DNA of 64,000 nt from Metabacillus sediminilitoris (lineage in GTDB: Bacteria > Bacillota > Bacilli > Bacillales > Bacillaceae), in NCBI RefSeq assembly GCF_009720625.1, contig NZ_CP046266.1:2551501-2615500 (forward strand), written 5' to 3'. Of this stretch, positions 26,702 through 36,268 are shown one piece after another. Both the position numbers and the translations under genes were made by a program. The first letter of the stretch is position 1. Each line of letters starts with the position of its first letter. Below the pieces are notes generated by a model that was not told the origin of the DNA, did not search any database, and saw only the letters and a program-made list of their open reading frames with translations.

Positions 26702-27957
26702 TGAAAAAAACGATTTGGATTAAACATGCTGCCCAATTGGCTACGTTAGCATCTGAAGGAAAAGGTGCCCGGTCTAAAGAAGCTATGTCTGAGCTTGGAT
26801 TGATCGAAGACGGAAGCGTATGGATTGAGGATGGTGTGATCCAAGCCGTAGGGACAACGAAAGAGCTTGAAAAACGCTTTTCGTCATTTGCACATGAAGC
26901 AGAAGTTGTTGATGCATCTAATCTTTTAGTTACTCCAGGACTCGTGGACCCTCATACACATGTTGTGTACGGGGGGAGCCGTGAACGTGAATTTGAAATG
27001 CGTCTTGAAGGTGCGACCTATATGGATATTATGAACGCGGGTGGAGGGATTCATGCGACCACCCGCATGACAAGAGAAGCAACAGAGGAAGAACTGATTG
27101 TACAAACAATGCGCCGACTCGATTCATTTCTTGCTCATGGTGTGACAACTGTAGAAGGGAAAAGCGGTTACGGCATGAACCTGGAAACCGAGCTTAAGCA
27201 GCTGCGCGTCATGAAAAAACTGCAGGAACAACACCCAATCGATCTCGTGCCTACCTTTATGGGAGCTCATGCCGTCCCTAAAGAATTTAAAGGGCGCGAA
27301 GATGAGTTTGTCGATCATTTGATTCATGACATGCTGCCTGTAGTAGCGGGGGAAAAACTAGCAGAATTTAATGATGTTTTTTGTGAAAAAGGTGTATTTA
27401 CACCAGAACAATCAGAACGAGTGTTAGAAGCAGGAAAACGCTTTGGGCTGATTCCAAAAATCCATGCAGATGAAATCGAGTCTTATGGAGGGGCAGAATT
27501 AGCGGCAAAAGTAGGTTCTATTTCAGCCGAACATTTATTGAAAGCATCAGATCAAGGGATTAAGGCGATGGCGAAATCGGGGACAATCGCTTGTTTACTT
27601 CCGGCAACAGCATTGTATTTACGTGAAGAAGCTGCAGCAGGAAGAAAAATGATCGATGAGGGTGTCGCTGTAGCGATTTCAACTGACTGTAATCCTGGGT
27701 CATCACCAACAACCTCTATGCCGCTCGTCATGAATTTAGCTTGTATCTCAATGCGGCTAACACCTGCTGAAGCATTAACTGCTGCAACCTACAATGCTGC
27801 GTGTGCCATTAACCGAGAGAAACAAGTTGGATCGCTCGAAGTTGGTAAACAAGCAGATATCGTCTTGTGGAAAGTGAAAAATTATCAGGAATTGCAATAT
27901 TTATTCGGTGTCAACCATGTGAAATCCGTTTGGAAAAAAGGTGTAAGGGTGGTGTGA
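26701..27957 (+). CDS. hutI: Imidazolonepropionase
   Basis: A 418-residue amidohydrolase that opens the imidazolone ring to formimidoylglutamate. Metal-binding marks are HTH in LVDPHTHVVYGG near residue 80, His in LIPKIHADEIESYGG and Asp in VAISTDCNPGSSPTTSMPL. Length is normal for the family. The start overlaps the hutU stop by one base and the stop is 4 bases before hutG. Confidence 0.97.
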   Translation: MKKTIWIKHAAQLATLASEGKGARSKEAMSELGLIEDGSVWIEDGVIQAVGTTKELEKRFSSFAHEAEVVDASNLLVTPGLVDPHTHVVYGGSREREFEMRLEGATYMDIMNAGGGIHATTRMTREATEEELIVQTMRRLDSFLAHGVTTVEGKSGYGMNLETELKQLRVMKKLQEQHPIDLVPTFMGAHAVPKEFKGREDEFVDHLIHDMLPVVAGEKLAEFNDVFCEKGVFTPEQSERVLEAGKRFGLIPKIHADEIESYGGAELAAKVGSISAEHLLKASDQGIKAMAKSGTIACLLPATALYLREEAAAGRKMIDEGVAVAISTDCNPGSSPTTSMPLVMNLACISMRLTPAEALTAATYNAACAINREKQVGSLEVGKQADIVLWKVKNYQELQYLFGVNHVKSVWKKGVRVV

Positions 27958-27961
27958 TGAG

Positions 27962-28936
27962 ATGAGAGAGCATTGGCTTCAAGTGCCGGAATGGTCTTGG
28001 AATCATTCTACGGAAAATCAACCAACTTATGTCCATCACTGGGTTCAACAATTGAATGAAATCACACACACTCCTGATATGATTCTTTACGGAGCACCGA
28101 TTTCGAGGTCTTCAATCAGTGTGTCAGGAGCTTCATTATATCCTACAGAATTTCGACGAATGTGGAAGGGATTTGCGACATTCAACTTGGATGAAGATGT
28201 CGACTTGACTTCTTTTCAAGTTGCAGATGCCGGGGATGTGACTATGCATACGACAGATATTCTATTATCACATCAGCATATTCAGGAGACGAGTGCCTAT
28301 CTGGCAAGACGCTATCCACACACACGAACGTGTATGATTGGCGGTGACCATTCAACAACAGCCTGTGCTGTTCGCGGGATCAAAGAAGCTTTTACAAATG
28401 AAACGATTGGAATCCTGCAGCTTGATACACATCTTGATGTTCGTGATCCGGCAGAATTAGGACCAGCGAACGGAACACCCATCCGACAATTAATCGATGG
28501 CGATATTGTCAAAGGGAAGGACGTCATCAATATTGGTTTGCATGGCTATTATAATGCAAAACCACTTATTGACTATGCAAAAGAACACAACATTCAGATG
28601 GTGACCTTAAAGCAAGCCCGCAAGCAGGGCCTTATTCATACGATTCAACGTGCACTAGAGCAATTGTCAGCAAAAGTTGATCGCATTTACGTTACAGTTG
28701 ATATGGATGTGCTTGATATTTCGGTTGCGCCGGGTGTACCGGCATCCACCCCTGGTGGTATGACTGCGATTGAACTGTTTGATAGTTTACTAGAAATCGG
28801 CAAGCATCCTGCTGTCCAGCATATTGATTTTGTTTGTTTAGACCCGAGTAAAGATTCGCCAGTTGCCGAAACAGTTAAGACTGGTGTGTATGCATGGCTG
28901 CAATTTATTTCGGGATGTATGTTACAGACTAGATAG
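27962..28936 (+). CDS. hutG: Formimidoylglutamase
   Basis: A 324-residue ureohydrolase (arginase fold) that splits formimidoylglutamate to glutamate and formamide. The Mn ligands are visible in MIGGDHSTT, LQLDTHLDVRD and TVDMDVLDISVAPGVPASTP. It is the last gene of hutUIG. Context separates it from agmatinase or arginase, which share the motifs. The product glutamate feeds the next gene, glutamate dehydrogenase. Confidence 0.93.
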   Translation: MREHWLQVPEWSWNHSTENQPTYVHHWVQQLNEITHTPDMILYGAPISRSSISVSGASLYPTEFRRMWKGFATFNLDEDVDLTSFQVADAGDVTMHTTDILLSHQHIQETSAYLARRYPHTRTCMIGGDHSTTACAVRGIKEAFTNETIGILQLDTHLDVRDPAELGPANGTPIRQLIDGDIVKGKDVINIGLHGYYNAKPLIDYAKEHNIQMVTLKQARKQGLIHTIQRALEQLSAKVDRIYVTVDMDVLDISVAPGVPASTPGGMTAIELFDSLLEIGKHPAVQHIDFVCLDPSKDSPVAETVKTGVYAWLQFISGCMLQTR

Positions 28937-28958
28937 AAAAATGATGTAATTGTTAATA

Positions 28959-28995
28959 AAAGGGGCTTTCTACCATGGAATGGCCCCTTTCCTTA
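28959..28995 (+). terminator. hut operon terminator
   Basis: AAAGGGGC at 28959-28966 pairs with GCCCCTTT at 28983-28990, followed by CCTTATGG. The loop includes the palindrome CCATGG. Confidence 0.7.
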
Positions 28996-29061
28996 TGGGG
29001 ATTTTTTTAGCAGATAAAGAGTAAAAAGATGAAAACAACTTATTACATAGGAGTGTAAACC

Positions 29062-30360
29062 ATGAAAGTGTCCGTTCCTGCAGATCGAAATCAAATTCAA
29101 AACCCAGATCAAAAGCAAAGTGAATCAATGGATCTATTAACCTCAACTCAATCCATTATAAAAGATGCGGTTCAAAAATTAGGTTTTACCGATGAGATGT
29201 ACGAGCTATTAAAAGAACCGCTTAGAATGATCACGGTCCGAATCCCGGTCAGAATGGATAATGGTTCGATTAAGATTTTTACAGGCTACCGTTCTCAGCA
29301 TAATGATGCAGTAGGCCCAACAAAAGGGGGAGTTCGTTTCCATCCAGAAGTAAATGAAGCAGAGGTAAAAGCGTTGTCGATCTGGATGAGTCTTAAGTGC
29401 GGAATTACAAATCTCCCTTATGGCGGCGGAAAGGGTGGTATCATTTGCGACCCTAGGAAGATGTCGTTTGGTGAACTAGAGCGATTAAGCCGCGGATATG
29501 TTCGGGCGATCAGCCAAATCGTTGGGCCGACAAAAGATATTCCAGCACCTGATGTCTATACAAACTCGCAAATAATGGCGTGGATGATGGATGAGTATAG
29601 CCGTATTCGCGAGTTTGATTCTCCTGGTTTTATTACGGGGAAGCCGGTCGTTTTAGGAGGATCACAAGGTCGTGAAACAGCAACAGCCCGCGGTGTAACC
29701 ATTTGTATTGAAGAAGCTGTAAAGAAAAAAGGAATAAAACTGCAAGGAGCGCGTATCATTGTACAAGGTTTTGGCAATGCTGGCAGTTTTTTAGCCAAAT
29801 TTATGCACGATTCAGGAGCGCAGGTGATAGGTATCTCAGATGCACATGGCGCACTCTATGATCCAGAAGGGCTTGATATTGAGTACTTGCTTGATCGGCG
29901 CGATAGCTTTGGTACGGTAACAAATTTATTTTCAGATATCATCACAAATCAGGAATTACTCGAAAAAGAATGTGACATTCTAGTACCTGCTGCCATTTCA
30001 AACCAAATTACAGCACAAAATGCAGAACATATAAAGGCTTCAATTGTCGTAGAGGCAGCAAACGGACCAACAACACTTGAAGCAACAAAAATACTAGATA
30101 GAAGAGGCGTTCTACTTGTACCCGATATCCTTGCAAGTGCGGGTGGTGTCACCGTTTCTTATTTTGAATGGGTCCAAAATAATCAAGGATATTATTGGTC
30201 AGAGGAAGAAGTTACTACTAAACTAAGAAAAGTCATGGTCGATTCCTTTGATGATATTTATCAAATGTCACAGAAACATCAAGTTGATATGAGACTAGCT
30301 GCATATATGGTCGGAATAAGAAAACACGCTGAGGCTTCGCATTATCGGGGCTGGGTTTAA
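29062..30360 (+). CDS. NAD-specific glutamate dehydrogenase (RocG/GudB type)
   Basis: A 432-residue hexameric-type enzyme converting glutamate to 2-oxoglutarate and ammonia. The substrate-binding stretch is GPTKGGVRFHP and the catalytic Lys lies in PYGGGKGGI. PAPDVYTN follows, then the Rossmann motif VQGFGNAGSFLA with an acidic residue in GISDAHG. It closes with VEAANGPTT and LASAGGVTVSYFEWVQN. RocG and GudB cannot be told apart by eye. Its place after hutUIG suggests it completes histidine use to the TCA cycle, although a terminator separates them. Confidence 0.93.
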   Translation: MKVSVPADRNQIQNPDQKQSESMDLLTSTQSIIKDAVQKLGFTDEMYELLKEPLRMITVRIPVRMDNGSIKIFTGYRSQHNDAVGPTKGGVRFHPEVNEAEVKALSIWMSLKCGITNLPYGGGKGGIICDPRKMSFGELERLSRGYVRAISQIVGPTKDIPAPDVYTNSQIMAWMMDEYSRIREFDSPGFITGKPVVLGGSQGRETATARGVTICIEEAVKKKGIKLQGARIIVQGFGNAGSFLAKFMHDSGAQVIGISDAHGALYDPEGLDIEYLLDRRDSFGTVTNLFSDIITNQELLEKECDILVPAAISNQITAQNAEHIKASIVVEAANGPTTLEATKILDRRGVLLVPDILASAGGVTVSYFEWVQNNQGYYWSEEEVTTKLRKVMVDSFDDIYQMSQKHQVDMRLAAYMVGIRKHAEASHYRGWV

Positions 30361-30424
30361 AAAGCTAAACATCTTTCAAGCTACCAAGAGTTTAATCGTG
30401 ATCAACTAATTGGGGGAATTATCC

Positions 30425-30577
30425 ATGTGGATTATCACTGCTCATTCAAAAAACAGCCTTAAAATGTTTGAGTTTTATACAAAAAAAGAAGCAAATGAAG
30501 TATTTGAGCGAATACAGGGTTATAAAATTCTTACAGAAGTAATTTATTTTAATGATCAATTTTCAGGTGGGAACTAA
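30425..30577 (+). CDS. Small conserved-looking protein (50 aa)
   Basis: A 50-residue frame, ATG behind TTGGGGGAA, beginning MWIITAHSKNSLKMFEFYTK and ending VIYFNDQFSGGN. The arrangement of strand (WIITAHS), strand (KMFEFYT), helix (KKEANEVFERIQG) and strand (YKILTEVIYF) is a compact beta-beta-alpha-beta fold. I have an impression of similar short Bacillus proteins but no function. It follows glutamate dehydrogenase by 64 bases. Confidence 0.6.
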   Translation: MWIITAHSKNSLKMFEFYTKKEANEVFERIQGYKILTEVIYFNDQFSGGN

Positions 30578-30648
30578 CGAAATAAAGTCATAGTATTTTT
30601 CTTAAAGGGTTCCGTTTTAAGGTGCTATTCTTAAAATTCGTGCAAAAA

Positions 30649-30722
30649 TGTCAGGTGTTTTGACATCGATATTGGAATTTATAATAGCGAAAACAAGTGT
30701 CATAATTTAAAAGTTATGACAC
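30649..30722. other. Pair of short hairpins in a gene-free stretch
   Basis: ATGTCA/TGACAT around 30649-30667 and a perfect 9-bp stem GTGTCATAA at 30697-30705 with TTATGACAC at 30714-30722. Both contain the TGTCA core. The surrounding 330 bases hold no gene. They may be terminators or protein-binding sites. Confidence 0.35.
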
Positions 30723-30845
30723 AATTTTCCTAGTGCTATATTATCAAGGTAAAATAGGTGCATAAAATTGTTCATAAAGAGTGGTTCATTGGGGGTTACT
30801 TTAAGGTAAATTTAAATTAAAAAGAAACCCTTCCTTGAAGTGTTT

Positions 30846-30879
30846 TAGACTGTAGAAAATCGAGCTTTTCTACAGTCTA
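30846..30879. terminator. Strong hairpin at the end of the LysR gene
   Basis: TAGACTGTAGAAAA at 30846-30859 and TTTTCTACAGTCTA at 30866-30879 form a perfect 14-bp stem with a 6-base loop. A T-rich stretch follows on the minus strand after some distance, so it probably ends the LysR transcript. Confidence 0.6.
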
Positions 30880-30905
30880 AGGGCTACCTAAACAGTAGCT
30901 CTTTT

Positions 30906-31808
30906 TCATTTGAGCTGTTTTAGAAGGTTGAATTGATCTTCTTCTAAAAAGCTAAGTAGTTTTCTTACTGCGAACGAGATGTAACAATCTTTTTTTGTAA
31001 TAATCCCTAATTCCCACATAGGGGTTGGATTGACTAAAGGGACAATTTTTATATCATGTTGATTCATCTTTGAGTATATAGATTTTGGAAGTATAGTAAC
31101 GCCTAAATCCTCTTTAACGAGCTCAGCAATAAGATCCCATTGAGAGCTTTTATATGATATATGAGGGTTAAACCCAGCATCTAAACATTCTCTAATTACC
31201 CGATCATGTAGAGTAAATTGTTCACTGAAAATAACAAACTTTTCATCTTGTAATTCATGTAAGCTTACAGTGTCTCTGTTAGCTAGTTTATGCTTACGAG
31301 AGACGTAAAGGACAAATTCATCTTTCGTAAAAGGATAAACTATAAACTTTTCTATATTAGTTGGTAGAACAATGATACCTAAATCAATTTTTTCTTCATC
31401 CACTAATTTTGTTACACTCTTTGCACCCAACTCAATTAATTTCAATGAAACTTTAGGATATAGTTTTCCAAATGAAATAGCTATGTAAGGGAAAAATAGC
31501 GTTCCAATTAAAGGTGGAATTCCAATATTAATTTCACCAGTCGGCAATTTCTTTAAATCATCTAACCGTGCAGAAAGATCATTGAATGTGGAAGTAAATT
31601 TAAGTGTTGAATCATATACAATTTCCCCAGCATCTGTAAGCTTTAACTGACGTGTTGTACGATCAAATAGCTTTACTTGTAGTTCTTCTTCAAGGTTTTT
31701 AATAATCTTACTTAAAGATGGTTGTGATAGATGCACATGAGAAGAAGCTTTAGTGAAACTTTGATGTTCAGCTACAGCCTTGAAGCATTTTAAATGATGA
31801 ATCTCCAT
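30906..31808 (-). CDS. LysR-family transcriptional regulator
   Basis: About 300 residues. The winged HTH at residues 1-60 (MEIHHLKCFKAVAEHQSFTK, SQPSLSKIIKNLEEELQVKL) is followed by a periplasmic-binding-fold effector domain (GEINIGIPPLIGTLFFPYIA, DLGIIVLPTN, VTILPKSI). It resembles the CidR/AlsR branch. The ATG at 31808 follows GAAAGGAT; ten extra codons upstream are open but lack a site. It is divergent from the acetoacetate operon and likely controls it. Confidence 0.85.
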   Translation of the reverse strand: MEIHHLKCFKAVAEHQSFTKASSHVHLSQPSLSKIIKNLEEELQVKLFDRTTRQLKLTDAGEIVYDSTLKFTSTFNDLSARLDDLKKLPTGEINIGIPPLIGTLFFPYIAISFGKLYPKVSLKLIELGAKSVTKLVDEEKIDLGIIVLPTNIEKFIVYPFTKDEFVLYVSRKHKLANRDTVSLHELQDEKFVIFSEQFTLHDRVIRECLDAGFNPHISYKSSQWDLIAELVKEDLGVTILPKSIYSKMNQHDIKIVPLVNPTPMWELGIITKKDCYISFAVRKLLSFLEEDQFNLLKQLK

Positions 31809-31981
31809 ATAGCTATCCTTTCTATTCGGATTTTTCATAAATGTTATTCTTATTATTCATTTTACTTATGGGATCAAAGACAGTAAACTTTTAATTACAA
31901 GATAATTCATAATTTATTAAAGGTTAACAGTTTTTAAATATTTTTATGGCTTTTAAGACCATGGTTTATATCACTTTATTT

Positions 31982-31995
31982 TGTAAGCGCTATCT
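31982..31995. promoter_or_regulatory. CcpA cre-like site upstream of the CoA-transferase operon
   Basis: TGTAAGCGCTATCT matches the palindromic cre form TGWAANCGNTNWCA at all but the last base. It is 55 bases upstream of scoA, consistent with carbon catabolite repression. The region also contains AT-rich partial dyads that could bind the LysR protein. Confidence 0.55.
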
Positions 31996-32049
31996 TGATT
32001 TTTGCGTAATTTATTATTTTGTATTTAGTTAAAAAAGGAGGATTTTTTT

Positions 32050-32751
32050 ATGAATAAAGTATGCTCATCTTTTTCAGAAGCCATAAAAGGTATTCATGAC
32101 GGAGCTACCATTATGGTTGGTGGCTTTGGTCTTTGTGGAATACCAGAGAATCTCATCTTAGCGTTGGCTGAGACTGGTGTTAAAGATTTAACGGTAATAT
32201 CTAATAACTGTGGTACTGATGATTATGGATTAGGAGTATTACTTAAAAACAAGCAAATCAAAAAGATGATTAGTTCCTATGTAGGAGAAAATAAAGAATT
32301 TGAACGACAGGTTTTAGAAGGGGAATTAGAAGTAGAGCTTGTTCCACAAGGTACTTTAGCTGAAAAAATCCGTGCGGGTGGTGCTGGAATTCCAGCTTTT
32401 TATACACCAGCTGGGGTAGGGACACCTGTTGCAGAAGGAAAAGAAGTACGCACCTTCGATGGAAAAAAATATGTATTAGAGGAAGCTTTAACGGCTGACT
32501 TTGCCATTATAAGAGGTGAGCAATCTGACAAATCCGGTAACCTTATTTTTAATAAAACAGCTCAGAACTTCAACCCAATCATGGCTGCTGCAGGAAAAAT
32601 TACGATTGCAGAAATAAACGATTTATACGAGATAGGAGCTTTAAATCCTAATCATATTCATACACCAGGTATATATGTACAGCGACTAATTGTTGGGAAA
32701 CAGGAGAAAAAGATTGAACGATTAACTATTCGTGAAAAAGGAGTGATTTAA
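32050..32751 (+). CDS. scoA: 3-oxoacid/acetoacetate CoA-transferase subunit A
   Basis: A 233-residue alpha subunit of a class I CoA-transferase (succinyl-CoA:3-ketoacid or AtoD type). Signature [14 protein letters not shown] near residue 22 and [22 protein letters not shown] near 95 are present. It moves CoA onto acetoacetate together with subunit B, which begins two bases after its stop. The ATG follows AAGGAGG. Confidence 0.93.
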   Translation: MNKVCSSFSEAIKGIHDGATIMVGGFGLCGIPENLILALAETGVKDLTVISNNCGTDDYGLGVLLKNKQIKKMISSYVGENKEFERQVLEGELEVELVPQGTLAEKIRAGGAGIPAFYTPAGVGTPVAEGKEVRTFDGKKYVLEEALTADFAIIRGEQSDKSGNLIFNKTAQNFNPIMAAAGKITIAEINDLYEIGALNPNHIHTPGIYVQRLIVGKQEKKIERLTIREKGVI

Positions 32752-32752
32752 G

Positions 32753-33430
32753 ATGAGCTTATCTAAACAAGCAAAGATTTCAACAAGAGATAAAATTGCG
32801 ATAAGAGCAGAAAAAGAAATCAAAGATGGTTATTACGTAAATTTAGGAATTGGCATACCAACACTCATAGCAAATTATATAAGCAAATATAAACATGTTG
32901 TTCTACAATCTGAAAATGGCTTACTTGGCATTGGTCCATATCCAACAGAACAGGAAGTAGATGCAGATTTAATTAATGCAGGAAAAGAGACTGTTTCTGC
33001 AATTCCAGGTGCAGCTTACTTTAGTAGTGCAGAATCATTTGCGATGATTCGAGGTGGCCATATTGATATCGCTATATTAGGTGGAATGGAAGTGTCAGAA
33101 ACGGGTGATTTAGCAAACTGGATGATACCTGGAAAAATGATAAAAGGTATGGGTGGAGCTATGGATTTAGTTCACGGAGCGAAAAGGATCATTGTAATTA
33201 TGGATCATGTGAATAAAAAAGGTGAACCAAAAATATTAAAGACGTGCTCCCTTCCCTTAACAGGTCAAGGTGTTGTTAGCAGAATCATCACTGATCGTGC
33301 TGTTATAGATGTTGCTGAAGAGGGATTAGTACTAGTAGAAGTAGCAAGAGGGTATACAGTTGAAGATATATTGAATTCAACCGAAGCTGCTTTAATTGTA
33401 AGCGATAACGTTAAACTTGATGCATATTAA
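32753..33430 (+). CDS. scoB: 3-oxoacid/acetoacetate CoA-transferase subunit B
   Basis: A 225-residue beta subunit. The catalytic glutamate lies in the signature [14 protein letters not shown] near residue 50. [16 protein letters not shown] precedes it and [19 protein letters not shown] follows. It directly follows subunit A and precedes the transporter gene. Confidence 0.93.
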   Translation: MSLSKQAKISTRDKIAIRAEKEIKDGYYVNLGIGIPTLIANYISKYKHVVLQSENGLLGIGPYPTEQEVDADLINAGKETVSAIPGAAYFSSAESFAMIRGGHIDIAILGGMEVSETGDLANWMIPGKMIKGMGGAMDLVHGAKRIIVIMDHVNKKGEPKILKTCSLPLTGQGVVSRIITDRAVIDVAEEGLVLVEVARGYTVEDILNSTEAALIVSDNVKLDAY

Positions 33431-33548
33431 AAGAAAAATAGATTTGCATTTGAAAAAGTTATTTATATTAAATTAATGAAAAATAAATTTTTAGAAAAAA
33501 AGTAGTTAGTTATGAAATGTTTTGCACTAACATTAGGGGGAGAATGTT

Positions 33549-34874
33549 TTGAAGGCAATGATTTCATTTTCGAACAGATTGATGCAAAGGTATATGCCCG
33601 ACCCGTTTTTACTTGTCATTGTACTTACTTTTTTTGTGATTGGACTTGCCATTTTTTTGACAGATAGCACTCCTGTTCAAATCTTGGGATATTGGGGAGA
33701 TGGATTCTGGAACCTATTAGAATTCTCCATGCAAATGGTTTTGATCGTTGTAACAGGACATGTTATGGCGAGTAGTCCATTTTTTAAGAAATTATTAGGA
33801 AACTTAGCCGATGTACCAAAGTCACCAGGTCAAGCGATTATCCTTGTAACCCTTGTAGCTCTAATTGCATGCTGGATTAACTGGGGATTTGGTCTAATTA
33901 TTGGAGCTTTGTTTGCAAAAGAAATTGCTAAAAAGGTAGAGGGTGTCGACTATCGATTGTTAATTGCAAGCGCCTATAGTGGATTTATTATATGGAGCGG
34001 GGGGCTTTCTTCATCCGTCGCATTAACCATTGCTACTCCAGGTCACTTTACGGAAAAGCTCATAGGTGTTGTTCCAACAAGTGAAACTCTTTTTTCAACA
34101 TTCAACCTAATCGTTGTAATAGGATTAATTATTTTAGTGCCAATAATCAACCGATTTATGATTCCGCCAAAAGACCAAGCTTTTTTAATCGATCGTAAAC
34201 TATTAGAAGAAGCGGATGATATCCAAGCAGTTACAGTCGAGCAAATTGAAATGACACCTGCTGATCGTTTGGAAAACAGTAAGCTTCTATCATTACTTAT
34301 TGGTTTATTAGGTCTTTCTTTTTTAGGATATTACATCCTTACGAACGGATTTGCTATTAATCTTAATATAGTTAATTTTCTATTTCTCTTTATTGGAATC
34401 ATATTGCACAAAACACCAAAGCTATTTTTAGAAGCCATTGCAGGTTCAGTTAAAAGTGCAAGCGGAATTATTATTCAGTTTCCATTTTACGCAGGGTTAA
34501 TGGGGATTGTAACTGCTTCAGGACTTGCTGGGATACTATCCAATGCGTTTATCTCTATTTCAAATGAGAATACATTTCACATGTTTACGTTATGGAGTGC
34601 GGGTCTGGTAAACTTTTTCGTTCCTTCAGGCGGAGGACAATGGGCTGTTCAAGCACCGGTTATGTTAGAGGCTGCTGAAGCACTGGGCGTTTCTTTACCA
34701 AAAACAGCGATGGCTGTTGCATGGGGAGATGCTTGGACGAATATGATTCAACCGTTTTATGCATTGCCAGCTTTAGCAATTGCGGGTTTAAAAGCAAAAG
34801 ATATCATGGGTTATGGTTTGATTATTATGTTAATTACAGGGATCTATATTTCAGCAGTCTTTTACTTTTTATAA
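33549..34874 (+). CDS. atoE: Short-chain fatty acid transporter (AtoE family)
   Basis: A 441-residue polytopic membrane protein of the AtoE family, with about 11-12 hydrophobic segments. Marks are RYMPDPFLLVIVLTFFVIGL near the start, CWINWGFGLIIGALFAKEIAK, and the late NFFVPSGGGQWAVQAPVMLEA. It probably imports acetoacetate or a short-chain fatty acid for the flanking enzymes. The TTG start follows GGGGGAG. It sits 118 bases after scoB. Confidence 0.88.
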   Translation: MKAMISFSNRLMQRYMPDPFLLVIVLTFFVIGLAIFLTDSTPVQILGYWGDGFWNLLEFSMQMVLIVVTGHVMASSPFFKKLLGNLADVPKSPGQAIILVTLVALIACWINWGFGLIIGALFAKEIAKKVEGVDYRLLIASAYSGFIIWSGGLSSSVALTIATPGHFTEKLIGVVPTSETLFSTFNLIVVIGLIILVPIINRFMIPPKDQAFLIDRKLLEEADDIQAVTVEQIEMTPADRLENSKLLSLLIGLLGLSFLGYYILTNGFAINLNIVNFLFLFIGIILHKTPKLFLEAIAGSVKSASGIIIQFPFYAGLMGIVTASGLAGILSNAFISISNENTFHMFTLWSAGLVNFFVPSGGGQWAVQAPVMLEAAEALGVSLPKTAMAVAWGDAWTNMIQPFYALPALAIAGLKAKDIMGYGLIIMLITGIYISAVFYFL

Positions 34875-34967
34875 TCATATTTTTATTTCGATTAAGTAAA
34901 GGTTGACGAGTAATTGAGAAAAAACAAAAGCATTTTTATTATAGAGTCTCAATATTTGGAGGTAGAG

Positions 34968-36155
34968 ATGGTGAAAACAGTTATTATAGATGGCGCACGT
35001 ACACCGATTGGAAAGTTCGGTGGAGCGCTTTCTTCTTTAACAGCAGCCGAACTAGGCGGTATTGCGATGAGAGAAGCGATGAAGCGAGCAAATGTAAAAC
35101 CAGAAGAACTTGATGAAGTGATCTTCGGAAATGTTTTGCAGGCAGGACAGGGACAAATCCCATCTCGTCAAGCTGCAAGAAAAGCAGGAATTCCATGGCA
35201 TGTGAAAACAGAAACCGTGAATAAAGTATGTGCATCTGGACTTCGCAGTGTCACGCTTGCTGACCAGATTATCCGTGCCGGTGATGAAGAAGTGATTTTA
35301 GCCGGTGGAATGGAATCAATGTCAAATACACCTTATGCGGTCTCCAAGGCAAGATGGGGCATGAAGATGGGCAATGCACCAATGGTTGATTTAATGATTC
35401 ATGATGGTCTTTCATGCAGCTTTACTGGTGTCCATATGGGGACATATGGAAACACAACGGCTGATGAATTAGAATTATCACGGGAAATACAGGACGAATG
35501 GGCTGTTCGAAGTCATGAACGGGCGATTTCGGCAATCGCCAATGGGACAATGGCCGAAGAAATTATTGCAGTTAAAGTGCCGCAGCGGAAAGGCGATCCC
35601 ATTATCGTTGATACAGACGAATCACCTCGTAAAGATACAACGAAAGACATTTTGGCGAAACTGCGTCCTGCATTTGACAATAAAGGTACTATTACTGCTG
35701 GAAATGCACCTGGTATTAATGATGGAGCAGCTGCACTAATCTTGATGAACGAAAAACGTGCAGTAAAAGAAGGGAAATCGATTTTAGCAACTGTTATCGC
35801 TCATGCGGAAGTAGCTGTAGAAGCGGAAAAATTCCCGCAAACACCAGGGCTTGTCATTAATAAACTATTAAAGAAAACAGGTAAAACAGTTGATGAAATT
35901 GACTTATTTGAAATAAATGAAGCGTTTGCTGCAGTCGCACTCGCCAGTAACAAAATCGCCGGTCTTGACCCGGAAAAAGTAAACGTAAACGGTGGAGCAG
36001 TGGCTCTTGGCCACCCAATTGGTGCAAGTGGCGCACGTATTATTATAACTCTAGCTTATGAATTAAAACGTCGTGGCGGCGGAATAGGAATTGCTGCAAT
36101 CTGTTCTGGCAGCGGACAGGGTGATGCAGTAATGATTGAAGTAAGTAAAATATAA
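34968..36155 (+). CDS. Acetyl-CoA acetyltransferase (thiolase)
   Basis: About 395 residues. The acyl-accepting cysteine is Cys88 in VNKVCASGLRS. NEAFAA, GGAVALGHPIGASGAR and the proton-relay Cys in CSGSGQGDA follow. It splits acetoacetyl-CoA to two acetyl-CoA, completing acetoacetate use with the upstream CoA-transferase and AtoE. The frame opens at 34914, but the ATG at 34968 behind TTGGAGGT gives the family start MVKTVIIDGARTPIGKFGG. Confidence 0.95.
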   Translation: MVKTVIIDGARTPIGKFGGALSSLTAAELGGIAMREAMKRANVKPEELDEVIFGNVLQAGQGQIPSRQAARKAGIPWHVKTETVNKVCASGLRSVTLADQIIRAGDEEVILAGGMESMSNTPYAVSKARWGMKMGNAPMVDLMIHDGLSCSFTGVHMGTYGNTTADELELSREIQDEWAVRSHERAISAIANGTMAEEIIAVKVPQRKGDPIIVDTDESPRKDTTKDILAKLRPAFDNKGTITAGNAPGINDGAAALILMNEKRAVKEGKSILATVIAHAEVAVEAEKFPQTPGLVINKLLKKTGKTVDEIDLFEINEAFAAVALASNKIAGLDPEKVNVNGGAVALGHPIGASGARIIITLAYELKRRGGGIGIAAICSGSGQGDAVMIEVSKI

Positions 36156-36157
36156 TA

Positions 36158-36194
36158 ATGATTAGCGCTCCACCTTGTGTCGAGCGCTAATCAT
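36158..36194 (+). terminator. Hairpin after the thiolase gene
   Basis: ATGATTAGCGCTC at 36158-36170 and GAGCGCTAATCAT at 36182-36194 form a perfect 13-bp stem. The T-tract is weak (ATATTTAT). Confidence 0.65.
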
Positions 36195-36236
36195 ATATTT
36201 ATCAACACCTTGTTATATTTAACCTCAGATACGAAG

Positions 36237-36268
36237 AGCACTTTGCGTAAATGCAATGTGCTTTTTTT
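36237..36268 (+). terminator. Second hairpin terminator, repeat-like
   Basis: AGCACTTTGC at 36237-36246 pairs with GCAATGTGCT at 36253-36262 with one mismatch, followed by seven T. The preceding TTAACCTCAGATACGAAGAGC faintly resembles a dispersed-repeat head. From 36269 to 36636 no gene is supported. Confidence 0.6.

Noticed and set aside
27962..28936. Agmatinase or arginase
   Set aside because: Metal motifs are shared, but tight linkage to hutU and hutI supports formimidoylglutamase.
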